Part shown: positions 1 to 6,686 of the stretch, one piece after another
Numbering within the stretch: the first letter of the stretch is position 1
Layout of the letters: the number at the start of each line of letters is the position of its first letter
Source of the DNA: Chromatiales bacterium
Lineage (GTDB): Bacteria; Pseudomonadota; Gammaproteobacteria; CAMYNG01
Assembly: GCA_026990045.1 (NCBI GenBank)
Contig: JALSIK010000339.1
Location: forward strand, 1 to 11,806
DNA: 11,806 bases
Direction of reading: 5' to 3'
Program-made: the position numbers and the translations under genes
Notes under the pieces: model-generated
What the model was told of the DNA's origin: nothing
Databases searched by the model: none
The model's input: only the letters and a program-made list of their open reading frames with translations

Positions 1-4
1 GAGT

Positions 5-24
5 CCCCCGGGATGGCCCGGGGG
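5..24. other. Perfect 8-bp GC hairpin at window edge
   Basis: CCCCCGGG (5-12) and CCCGGGGG (17-24) form a perfect stem around an ATGG loop. No T-run follows directly; the next bases are CGGGATAAATT, then a weak second hairpin (24-30 with 37-42, one bulge) and CTTTTC. It may be the transcription end of a gene lying to the left of the window, but this cannot be confirmed. Nothing else coding is seen in 1-83. Confidence 0.3.
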
Positions 25-83
25 CGGGATAAATTCATCCGCCTTTTCAAAAAGTTGGGGTGGGACCGTGGCGGGCCGTGCCC

Positions 84-112
84 TTGAAAAGCGCGGGCTT
101 CGCCATTACAAT
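84..112 (+). promoter_or_regulatory. sigma70 promoter of the tRNA-fMet / rimP operon
   Basis: TTGAAA (84-89) and TACAAT (107-112) are separated by exactly 17 bp, each 5/6 to consensus. Predicted start is around 118-120, six to eight bases before the mature tRNA 5' end at 126, which suits a tRNA promoter with a very short 5' leader. An AT-containing stretch further upstream (30-56) could help as an UP element, but that is inference. Confidence 0.75.
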
Positions 113-125
113 TGCCACCAGCTGA

Positions 126-202
<77 letters not shown>

Positions 203-215
203 ACGCGCGTCTGCC

Positions 216-243
216 AAGACCCCGTTAAAAGCGGGGTTTTTTG
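216..243 (+). terminator. Intrinsic terminator after tRNA-fMet (t1)
   Basis: CCCCG (220-224) pairs with CGGGG (232-236) around a 7-nt loop TTAAAAG, followed by an uninterrupted T-run (237-242). Upstream AAGA can extend the stem against the T-run. It lies 14 nt after the tRNA CCA end. In E. coli terminators likewise separate metY from rimP and allow partial readthrough. Confidence 0.8.
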
Positions 244-300
244 TTTGAGCCGGGGCCGGCGGATGCAGGCAGGGCCGGGGCGCAGGAAGCGGCCCGTGAT

Positions 301-329
301 TTGGCGGGCGTCCCGCGCGATGCTATGCT
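301..329 (+). promoter_or_regulatory. Probable internal promoter for rimP
   Basis: TTGGCG (301-306) and TATGCT (324-329) are 17 bp apart, each 4/6 to consensus. TG at 321-322 gives an extended -10 (TGCTATGCT). Predicted start is near 336, leaving a leader of about 54 nt to the rimP ATG. The same DNA forms a strong hairpin (308-317 with 331-340, ten pairs including one G-U), which would exist as RNA only in readthrough transcripts from the tRNA promoter. Confidence 0.45.
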
Positions 330-350
330 TCGCGGGATGCATGTTGATGG

Positions 351-372
351 TGGGCCGCGTGGCCCATTTTTT
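351..372 (+). terminator. Second terminator/attenuator directly before rimP
   Basis: TGGGCC (351-356) and GGCCCA (361-366) form a perfect 6-bp stem with a GCGT loop, followed by six T (367-372). It ends only 17 nt before the rimP start codon, so it lies in the rimP leader rather than at the end of a gene. The 5' arm can alternatively pair with 383-390, overlapping the start codon (see findings). Premature termination control of the operon is plausible; whether it works is not shown by sequence. Confidence 0.6.
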
Positions 373-389
373 GTTTGGGACGGCGGCCC

Positions 390-914
390 ATGAGCCGGGT
401 GGCGGAACAGGTCACGGTCCTCATCGAACCGGCGGTGGCGGCGCTGGGCTACGAGCTGCTGGGCGTCGAATACCTGCCGCAGGGGCGCCACTCGCTGCTG
501 CGCGTGTACATCGATGCCGAGGACGGTATCACCCTGGACGACTGCGAGCGCGTCAGCCACCAGGTGAGCGGCATCCTCGACGTGGAGGACCCGGTCCGCG
601 GCCACTACCGGCTGGAGGTGTCCTCGCCGGGGCTGGACCGGCCGCTGTTCCGGCCCGCCCACTACGCGCGGGCGCTGGGCCGGCGGGTGCGCCTGCGGCT
701 GCGCGAGCCGGTGGCCGGCCGGCGCCGGCTGGCCGGGCGGCTGGAACGGCTGGAAGGCGATACCGTGTGGCTGCGCGAGGACGACGGCACCGAGCACGGG
801 GTGCCGCTGGCGGCGGTGGAAAAGGCCAACCTGGTCTACGAGGGGTCGCCCGAGGAGGAAGGGCATGGGACAACCGGCGGCGGTCGCCGCCGAGGTGAGA
901 GTACGTCTGGATGA
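390..914 (+). CDS. rimP: Ribosome maturation factor RimP
   Basis: A 174-residue cytoplasmic protein required for late 30S subunit maturation, binding free 30S. The family core is obvious: LLRVYIDAEDGITLDDC, VSHQVSGILDVEDP and the near-invariant LEVSSPGLDRPLF block all match E. coli RimP (150 aa). The ATG at 390 is chosen because MSRVAEQV aligns with the family start; an in-frame TTG at 375 would add five residues without homology. After the usual end (KANLV) there is a tail of about 22 residues, acidic then Gly/Arg-rich, that E. coli lacks and that overlaps the nusA translation start region. The stop overlaps the nusA ATG (TGATG), so the two are probably translationally coupled. First protein gene of the operon; possible control by the terminator at 351-372. 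Confidence 0.95.
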   Translation: MSRVAEQVTVLIEPAVAALGYELLGVEYLPQGRHSLLRVYIDAEDGITLDDCERVSHQVSGILDVEDPVRGHYRLEVSSPGLDRPLFRPAHYARALGRRVRLRLREPVAGRRRLAGRLERLEGDTVWLREDDGTEHGVPLAAVEKANLVYEGSPEEEGHGTTGGGRRRGESTSG

Positions 915-2443
915 TGAACAAAGAGATACTGCTGGTCGTCGATGCCGTCTCGGCCGAGAAGGGCGTGGACAAGGACACCATCTTCGAGGCCATCGAGGCG
1001 GCGCTGGCGACGGCGACCAAGAAGCGCTATCCCAACGATATCGAGGTGCGCGTGGCCATCGACCGCGAGAGCGGCGACTACGAGACCTTCCGCCGCTGGC
1101 AGGTGGTGGAGGACGACGCCCTCGAGCACCCGGACCACGAGATCACGCTGAGCGCGGCCCGCCTCGAGCACCCGGACATCCAGGTGGGCGACTACGTGGA
1201 GGAGCCCATCGAGTCGGTGGAATTCGGCCGCATCGCGGCCCAGACCGCCAAGCAGGTCATCGTGCAGAAGGTGCGCGAGGCCGAGCGGGCCAAGATCGTG
1301 GAGCAGTACCGCGACCGGGTGGGCGAGCTGGTGATGGGTATCGTCAAGCGGGTGGAGCGCGGCAACGTGTACCTGGACCTGGGCGGCAACGCCGAGGCCT
1401 TCGTCCCGCGCGAGGAGATGATCCCGCGCGAGTCGGTGCGCCCGGGTGACCGCCTGCGCGGCTACCTCAAGGAAGTGCGCGAGGAGCCGCGCGGGCCGCA
1501 GCTGTTCGTGTCCCGTACCGATCCGCGGTTTCTCATTGAGCTGTTCAAGATCGAGGTGCCGGAGATCGGCGAGGGACTCATCGAGATCGTGGCCGCGGCG
1601 CGAGACCCGGGCTCGCGGGCCAAGATCGCCGTGCGCAGCCACGAGCCGCGCATCGACCCGGTGGGGGCGTGCGTGGGCATGCGTGGGTCGCGCGTGCAGG
1701 CGGTGTCCAACGAGCTGGCGGGCGAGCGCATCGACATCGTGCTGTGGGACGACAACCCGGCCCAGTTCGTGCTCAATGCCCTGGCCCCGGCCGAGGCCCT
1801 GTCCATCGTGGTGGATGAGGACTCGCACGCCATGGACGTGGCGGTGGCCGAGGAGCAGCTCTCGCAGGCCATCGGCCGCGGCGGCCAGAACGTGCGCCTG
1901 GCGAGCCAGCTCACGGGCTGGCAGATCAACGTCATGAGCGAAGAGGAGGCCGAGAAGAAGATCGAGGCCGAGGCCGAGGAGCTGCAGAAGATGTTCATGG
2001 AGCAGCTCGACGTGGACGAGGAGGTGGCGGCGATCCTGGTGCAGGAAGGCTTTTCCACCATCGAGGAAGTGGCCTACGTGCCCAAGGAGGAGCTGCTGGC
2101 CATCGAGGAGTTCGACGAGGGCATCGTCGACGAGCTGCGCGGCCGGGCCAAGGACGTGCTGTTGACCAAGGCCATCAGCACCGAGGCCAGGCGTGCCGGC
2201 GCCCAGCCGGCCGAGGACCTGCTCGGCATGGAGGGCATGGACGAGGACCTGGCCTACGAGCTGGCGGCCCGGGGCATCCGCACCATGGAGGACCTGGCCG
2301 AGCAGTCGGTGGACGACCTGATGGAGATCGAAGACATGGACGAGGAGCGTGCCGGCCGGCTCATCATGGCCGCGCGCGCGCCGTGGTTCGAAGAGGAAGA
2401 GGCCGCGGAGGCCGCGGTCCAGCGGGCCCAACCGGGTGAGTGA
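914..2443 (+). CDS. nusA: Transcription termination/antitermination factor NusA
   Basis: A 509-residue RNA polymerase-associated factor that modulates pausing, intrinsic termination and antitermination. Domains in order: RNAP-binding N-terminal domain (about 1-130, starting MNKEIL as in E. coli); S1 RNA-binding domain (about 137-200); KH1 with GMRG (255-258); KH2 with AIGRGGQN (319-326); then two acidic repeats, AR1 about 366-417 and AR2 about 437-500, ending near AARAPWF, equivalent to E. coli AARNICWF. Two acidic repeats are typical of gammaproteobacterial NusA and bind alpha-CTD and N protein in E. coli. ATG also occurs at 911; 914 is preferred because it gives the conserved N-terminus. 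GAGGTGAG (892-899) is a rather distant Shine-Dalgarno. E. coli NusA represses its own operon, so the upstream terminators may be targets (inference). Confidence 0.97.
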   Translation: MNKEILLVVDAVSAEKGVDKDTIFEAIEAALATATKKRYPNDIEVRVAIDRESGDYETFRRWQVVEDDALEHPDHEITLSAARLEHPDIQVGDYVEEPIESVEFGRIAAQTAKQVIVQKVREAERAKIVEQYRDRVGELVMGIVKRVERGNVYLDLGGNAEAFVPREEMIPRESVRPGDRLRGYLKEVREEPRGPQLFVSRTDPRFLIELFKIEVPEIGEGLIEIVAAARDPGSRAKIAVRSHEPRIDPVGACVGMRGSRVQAVSNELAGERIDIVLWDDNPAQFVLNALAPAEALSIVVDEDSHAMDVAVAEEQLSQAIGRGGQNVRLASQLTGWQINVMSEEEAEKKIEAEAEELQKMFMEQLDVDEEVAAILVQEGFSTIEEVAYVPKEELLAIEEFDEGIVDELRGRAKDVLLTKAISTEARRAGAQPAEDLLGMEGMDEDLAYELAARGIRTMEDLAEQSVDDLMEIEDMDEERAGRLIMAARAPWFEEEEAAEAAVQRAQPGE

Positions 2444-2465
2444 GCAGGCAGAGTCTGGAGCAAGC

Positions 2466-4946
2466 ATGGCAGAGGTCACCGTAAGGCAGTTCGCCGAGGT
2501 CGTCGGCATCGACGTGGAGCGCCTGCTGGAACAGCTGAACGAGGCGGGCGTCAAGGTCTCGGGTGCCGACGCCACCATCAGCGACGAGCAGAAGATGGAA
2601 CTGCTCGGCTACCTGCGCTCCAAGCGAGGAAATGCCGCGCAGGCAGCGGCGGAACCGGCCAAGATCACGCTCAAGCGCAAGAGCACAACGGCGATCAAGC
2701 AGACCGGCTCCCACGGCAAGGGGCGCACGGTGACGGTGGAGGTGCGCAAGAAGCGCACCTACGTCAAGCGCGCCGTGATCATGGAGGAGGAGGCCAAGCG
2801 CCTGGAGCAGGAAAAGGCCGAGCGCGAGGCCCGCGAGCGCGAGCTGGAGGCCAAGCGCAAGGCCGAGGAAGAGGCGCGCAAGGCGGCCGAGGAGGAGGCC
2901 CGGCGCAAGGCCGAGGAGGAGCAGCGCAGGCAGGCCGAGGCCGAGCGCGAGAAGGCCGAGCGGGAGGCCGCCGAGGCGGCGCGCAAGCAGGCCGAGCAGG
3001 CCCAGCTGGCGGAGAAGAAGCAGGAGCGCGCCAAGGGCAAGAAGCGGCCCGCGGAGGAGCGCAGCACCCGCTACGGGCGCGCCGAGCTGCACGTGGCGGC
3101 GGACAAGTCCGGCCGCCGGCGCAAGCGCGCCCGCGTCGGCGCGGTGCGCTCGTCCACCGCCGGCCAGCACGGCTTCACCGCCCCCACCCAGCCCATCGTG
3201 CGCGAGGTCCCCATTCCCGAGACCATCACCGTGGCCGACCTGGCGCAGAAGATGGCGGTCAAGGCGGCCGAGGTCATCAAGGTTCTCATGCAGATGGGCA
3301 CCATGGTCACCATCAACCAGGTCCTGGACCAGGAGACCGCCGCCATCGTGGTGGAGGAGATGGGCCACAAGGCCAGGCTGCTCAAGGAGAACGCCATCGA
3401 GGAGGCCCTGGTCCAGGAGGCCGAGGAGGGCGAGGCCCTGCCGCGGGCGCCGGTGGTCACCATCATGGGCCACGTGGACCACGGCAAGACCTCGCTGCTG
3501 GACTACATCCGCAAGAGCCAGGTGGCCGCGGGCGAGGCCGGCGGCATCACCCAGCACATCGGCGCCTACCGGGTCAACACGCCCAACGGCGACATTACCT
3601 TCCTCGACACCCCGGGCCACGAGGCCTTCACCGCCATGCGCGCGCGGGGGGCCAAGGTCACCGACATCGTGGTGCTGGTGGTGGCCGCCGACGACGGCGT
3701 CATGCCGCAGACGCGCGAGGCCATCCAGCATGCCCGCGCCGCCGGCGTGCCGCTCATCGTGGCCATCAACAAGATCGACAAGCCCGAGGCGGACATCGAC
3801 CGCGTCAAGCAGGCCCTGGCCCAGGAGGAGGTCATCCCCGAGGACTGGGGCGGCGACACCATCTTCGTGCCGGTCTCGGCCAAGACCGGCGAGGGCGTGG
3901 ACCAGCTGCTGGAGGCCATCTCCCTGCAGGCCGAGATCCTGGAGCTCAAGGCCGGGGCCGAGGGACCGGCGCGCGGCGTCATCATCGAGTCGCGCCTGGA
4001 CAAGGGCCGCGGCCCGGTGGCCACCATGCTGGTGCAGAAGGGCACCCTGAAGAAGGGCGACATCCTCCTGGCCGGGGTGGAGTTCGGCCGCGTGCGTGCC
4101 CTCGTCGACGACCAGGGCAAGCCGGTGAACGAGGCCGGGCCGTCGGTGCCGGTGGAGGTGCTGGGCCTGTCGGGCACGCCCAACGCCGGCGACGAGGCGG
4201 TGGTGGTGCCCGACGAGCGCAAGGCGCGCGAGATCGCCGATTTCCGCCAGGAGAAGCTGCGCGACATGAAGCTGGCGCGCCAGCAGGCGGCCAAGCTGGA
4301 GAACATGTTCTCGCAGATGCAGGAGGGCGAGGCCAAGGCGCTCAACATCGTGCTCAAGGGCGACGTGCAGGGCTCGGTGGAGGCCATCTCCGACGCGCTG
4401 GAGAAGCTGTCCACCGACGAGGTGCAGGTCAAGATCGTCTCGGCCGGCGTCGGCGGCATCACCACCTCCGATGTCAACCTGGCGGTGGCCTCCAGCGCCG
4501 TCATCATCGGCTTCAACGTCCGCGCCGACGCCGCGGCCAAGCGCCTCATCGACGAGGAAGGCGTGGAGCTGCGCTACTACAGCGTGATCTACGACCTCAT
4601 TGACGACGTCAAGCAGGCCATGACCGGCATGCTGGCGCCGGAGTTCAAGGAGGAGATCATCGGCCTGGCCGAGGTGCGCGACGTGTTCCGCTCGCCCAAG
4701 TTCGGGGCCATCGCCGGCTGCATGGTGGTGGAAGGCGTGGTCAAGCGCAACAACCCCATCCGCGTCCTGCGTGACAACGTGGTCATCTTCGAGGGCGAGC
4801 TGGAGTCGCTGCGCCGCTTCAAGGAGGACGTCAACGAGGTCAAGCAGGGCCTGGAGTGCGGCATCGGCGTCAAGAACTACAACGACGTCAAGGTGGGCGA
4901 CCAGATCGAGGTCTACGAGCGCGTCGAGGTCAAGCGCGAGCTCTGA
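2466..4946 (+). CDS. infB: Translation initiation factor IF-2
   Basis: An 826-residue GTPase that brings fMet-tRNA to the 30S subunit and promotes 50S joining; the initiator tRNA of this same operon is its ligand. Domains: small IF2_N domain (1-52); long charged alpha-helical stretch rich in Lys/Glu/Ala/Arg (about 100-195); second IF2_N-type domain (about 254-305); G domain with G1 GHVDHGKT (335-342), G3 DTPGH (381-385), G4 NKID (435-438), G5 SAKTGEG (471-477); then beta-barrel and C-terminal fMet-binding domains. Shorter than E. coli IF2 (890 aa), mainly in the N-terminal linker. ATG at 2466 is chosen because MAEVTVRQFA matches the family start and GGAG (2457-2460) lies 5 nt upstream. It starts 22 nt after nusA. 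Confidence 0.98.
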   Translation: MAEVTVRQFAEVVGIDVERLLEQLNEAGVKVSGADATISDEQKMELLGYLRSKRGNAAQAAAEPAKITLKRKSTTAIKQTGSHGKGRTVTVEVRKKRTYVKRAVIMEEEAKRLEQEKAEREARERELEAKRKAEEEARKAAEEEARRKAEEEQRRQAEAEREKAEREAAEAARKQAEQAQLAEKKQERAKGKKRPAEERSTRYGRAELHVAADKSGRRRKRARVGAVRSSTAGQHGFTAPTQPIVREVPIPETITVADLAQKMAVKAAEVIKVLMQMGTMVTINQVLDQETAAIVVEEMGHKARLLKENAIEEALVQEAEEGEALPRAPVVTIMGHVDHGKTSLLDYIRKSQVAAGEAGGITQHIGAYRVNTPNGDITFLDTPGHEAFTAMRARGAKVTDIVVLVVAADDGVMPQTREAIQHARAAGVPLIVAINKIDKPEADIDRVKQALAQEEVIPEDWGGDTIFVPVSAKTGEGVDQLLEAISLQAEILELKAGAEGPARGVIIESRLDKGRGPVATMLVQKGTLKKGDILLAGVEFGRVRALVDDQGKPVNEAGPSVPVEVLGLSGTPNAGDEAVVVPDERKAREIADFRQEKLRDMKLARQQAAKLENMFSQMQEGEAKALNIVLKGDVQGSVEAISDALEKLSTDEVQVKIVSAGVGGITTSDVNLAVASSAVIIGFNVRADAAAKRLIDEEGVELRYYSVIYDLIDDVKQAMTGMLAPEFKEEIIGLAEVRDVFRSPKFGAIAGCMVVEGVVKRNNPIRVLRDNVVIFEGELESLRRFKEDVNEVKQGLECGIGVKNYNDVKVGDQIEVYERVEVKREL

Positions 4947-4994
4947 GCGCGCACCGCCTCACCGCGGCCGCCGCGCCGCCGGGGGACTGCAACC

Positions 4995-5366
4995 ATGCCA
5001 CGCGAATTTCCCAGGACCCGCCGGGTGGGCGAGCAGATGCAGCGCGAGCTGGCCCGGCTCATCCAGCGCGAGATCCGCGACCCGCGCCTGGGGCTGGTCA
5101 CCGTCTCCGGGGTCGAGGTCTCACGCGACCTGTCCGTGGCCAGGGTCTACGTCTCCACCCTGGGCGGCGCCGCCGACGCGGAGCAGACCCTGGCCGTGCT
5201 GCAGCGGGCGGCGGGATTCCTGCGCGGCGAGCTGGGCCGGTGCATGAAGCTGCGCACGGTGCCCGAGCTGCGCTTCCGCTACGACGATTCCATCGAACGG
5301 GGCAACCGCGTCAGCCGCCTCATCGACGCGGCGGTCTCGGGTGACAAGGACAACGAGAAGGACTGA
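4995..5366 (+). CDS. rbfA: Ribosome-binding factor A
   Basis: A 123-residue KH-type protein that binds free 30S subunits near helix 1 of 16S rRNA and is needed for maturation and cold adaptation. Conserved elements are present: REFPRTRRVGEQMQRELA at the start, IREIRDPRLG-like core, VTVSGVEVSRDLSVARVYVS, and the C-terminal LRFRYDDSIERGNRVSRLI block. GGGGGA about 8-10 nt before the ATG serves as Shine-Dalgarno. It follows infB by 48 nt; a small GC hairpin (4963-4975) without a T-run lies between. The final ten residues are charged (SGDKDNEKD) and overlap the leader of truB. Confidence 0.96.
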   Translation: MPREFPRTRRVGEQMQRELARLIQREIRDPRLGLVTVSGVEVSRDLSVARVYVSTLGGAADAEQTLAVLQRAAGFLRGELGRCMKLRTVPELRFRYDDSIERGNRVSRLIDAAVSGDKDNEKD

Positions 5367-5373
5367 ACCGAAC

Positions 5374-6297
5374 GTGGGACGCAAACGTGCACGCGGGCGC
5401 CGCATCGACGGCATCCTGCTCCTGGACAAGCCGGTGGGCATCACCTCCAACGCCGCCCTGCAGCAGGTCAAGCGCCTGTACCGGGCGCGCAAGGCCGGGC
5501 ACACCGGCAGCCTCGATCCCCAGGCCTCGGGCCTGCTCCCCATCTGCCTGGGCGAGGCCACCAAGCTGTCGGGCTTCCTGCTGGACGCCGACAAGCGCTA
5601 CGAGGGCACCTGCAGGCTGGGGGTGCGCACCACCACCGCCGACGCCGAGGGCGAGGTGGTGGAGACCCGGCCGGTACCGCCGCTGTCCGAGGAGCGGGTG
5701 CGCGAGGTCCTGGCCCGCTTCACCGGCGAGATCCAGCAGGTCCCGCCCATGCACTCGGCGGTCAAGGTCAACGGCCAGCCTCTGTACAAGCTGGCCCACC
5801 AGGGCCTGGAGGTGGAGCGCAAGCCGCGTACCGTGACCATCTACGAGCTGGAGCTCACCCGGCTCGCGGGCGACGAGCTGGACCTCCGCATGCGCTGCTC
5901 CAAGGGCACCTATGTCCGTACCCTGGCCGAGGAAATCGGCGAGGTCCTGGGCTGCGGGGCCCACCTGGCGGCCCTGCGTCGCACCGCGGTGGGGCCCTTC
6001 GACGTGGCCGACGCCGTCCCCCTGGCCGAGCTGGAGCGGCTGGCGGAGGGGGGCGGACTGGAGGCCCTGGACGCCCGCCTCCTGCCCATGGAGGCGGCCC
6101 TGGCTGACTGGCCGGCGGTGACGCTCACGGCCAACAGCGCCTACTACCTGCGCCAGGGGCAGCCGGTGCTGGTGCCCCAGGCCCCCACCAGCGGCTGGGT
6201 GCGCCTGTTCGGGGAGGACCAGGGCTTCCTCGGGGTGGGCCAGGTGCTGGACGACGGCCGCATCGCGCCCCGGCGGCTGGTGGGCGGGGCCGCCTGA
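5374..6297 (+). CDS. truB: tRNA pseudouridine(55) synthase TruB
   Basis: A 307-residue enzyme that converts U55 in the T loop of tRNAs to pseudouridine and also acts as a tRNA chaperone. The catalytic motif GHTGSLDPQASG is present, with the nucleophile at D48, the same number as in E. coli. Also visible: LLLDKPVGITSN at the N-terminus, LPICLGEATK, the YEGTCRLGVRT segment, CSKGTYVRTLAEEIG, and a C-terminal PUA-like region ending in APRRLV. The GTG at 5374 is chosen as start because GRKRARGRRIDG aligns with the E. coli start (SRPRRRGRDING). An upstream in-frame GTG at 5341 would overlap rbfA and add eleven non-conserved residues. Seven nt separate it from rbfA; AGAAGGA (5356-5362) lies about 11 nt upstream. 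Confidence 0.95.
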   Translation: MGRKRARGRRIDGILLLDKPVGITSNAALQQVKRLYRARKAGHTGSLDPQASGLLPICLGEATKLSGFLLDADKRYEGTCRLGVRTTTADAEGEVVETRPVPPLSEERVREVLARFTGEIQQVPPMHSAVKVNGQPLYKLAHQGLEVERKPRTVTIYELELTRLAGDELDLRMRCSKGTYVRTLAEEIGEVLGCGAHLAALRRTAVGPFDVADAVPLAELERLAEGGGLEALDARLLPMEAALADWPAVTLTANSAYYLRQGQPVLVPQAPTSGWVRLFGEDQGFLGVGQVLDDGRIAPRRLVGGAA

Positions 6298-6310
6298 GGC
6301 CGGATTTCCC

Positions 6311-6340
6311 TTGTCTGGCCCGGGGCCCCGAAGGTAAAAT
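6311..6340 (+). promoter_or_regulatory. Promoter of rpsO-pnp
   Basis: TTGTCT (6311-6316, 4/6) and TAAAAT (6335-6340, 5/6) with an 18-bp spacer, in the 95-nt gap between truB and rpsO. E. coli also has a dedicated rpsO promoter here. The spacer carries a perfect 10-bp palindrome, CGGGGCCCCG (6321-6330). Predicted start is around 6346-6348. Confidence 0.65.
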
Positions 6341-6343
6341 ACG

Positions 6344-6367
6344 CGCCTTTCCAGAGGCGGAATTTTT
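6344..6367 (+). promoter_or_regulatory. Hairpin in rpsO leader, possible S15 or termination control
   Basis: CGCCT (6344-6348) pairs with AGGCG (6355-6359) around a 6-nt loop, then GAA and five T (6363-6367). It could be a weak attenuator or part of a leader fold. In E. coli, S15 represses its own mRNA by binding a leader pseudoknot; the fold here has not been shown to match. If transcription starts at 6347 rather than earlier, the 5' arm would be incomplete in transcripts from this promoter and form only in readthrough RNA. Confidence 0.3.
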
Positions 6368-6392
6368 CAGGTTGAATCAGGAGTTGGAAGGC

Positions 6393-6662
6393 ATGTCACT
6401 CAGTGCCGAGCAGAAGGCCAAGATCGTCAGCGAATACCAGCGCGGGAGCGCGGACACCGGCTCGCCCGAGGTCCAGATCGCCCTGCTGTCCGCACGCATC
6501 GATGACCTTTCCGAACATTTCAAGCAGCACAAGAAGGACTTCCATTCGCGGCGCGGCCTGCTGCGCATGGTGAGCCAGCGCCGCAAGCTGCTGGACTATC
6601 TGAAAAAGAAGGACGTGCAGCGGTATCGCGACATCATCGCGCGCCTCGGCCTGCGCAAGTAA
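6393..6662 (+). CDS. rpsO: 30S ribosomal protein S15
   Basis: An 89-residue primary 16S rRNA-binding protein that nucleates the 30S platform and makes a bridge to the 50S subunit. Strong match to E. coli S15: MSLSAEQKAKIV start, DTGSPEVQIALL, the conserved HKKDFHSRRGLLRMVSQRR stretch, and the LGLRK end. The ATG at 6393 is chosen on homology and an AGGAG (6379-6383) nine nt upstream; an in-frame TTG at 6372 is rejected. Encoded together with pnp, as in nearly all gammaproteobacteria. The preceding leader (about 6341-6392) is markedly more AT-rich than the surrounding genes, which fits a regulatory and ribosome-accessible 5' UTR. Confidence 0.98.
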   Translation: MSLSAEQKAKIVSEYQRGSADTGSPEVQIALLSARIDDLSEHFKQHKKDFHSRRGLLRMVSQRRKLLDYLKKKDVQRYRDIIARLGLRK

Positions 6663-6686
6663 GTCACCCCGCGCGAGAGGACAGCC

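Noticed and set aside
375..389. TTG start adding five residues to RimP
   Set aside because: Added residues are not conserved, and ATG 390 matches the family N-terminus.
2349..2465. N-terminal extension of IF-2 overlapping nusA
   Set aside because: It would be Arg/Ser-rich out-of-frame nusA sequence; ATG 2466 has a good Shine-Dalgarno and the conserved start.
836..2578. 580-codon open frame on the minus strand opposite nusA
   Set aside because: Antisense to a fully conserved gene; low-complexity Leu/His/Arg/Gly-rich translation is typical of the mirrored frame in high-GC DNA, with no recognisable domain.
2800..3020. Repetitive DNA encoding Lys/Glu/Ala runs in infB
   Set aside because: This is the normal low-complexity charged helix of the IF2 linker, not a mobile repeat or CRISPR.
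2364..3731. Long minus-strand frame opposite infB
   Set aside because: Mirror of the Lys/Glu/Ala-rich IF2 linker giving Leu/Gly-rich nonsense; no homology.
4962..4975. CGCGG/CCGCG hairpin between infB and rbfA
   Set aside because: Only 5 bp, no T-run, and such stems are expected by chance at this GC content.
5341..5373. Earlier GTG start for TruB inside rbfA
   Set aside because: Non-conserved extension; GTG 5374 aligns with the E. coli start and places the nucleophile at D48.
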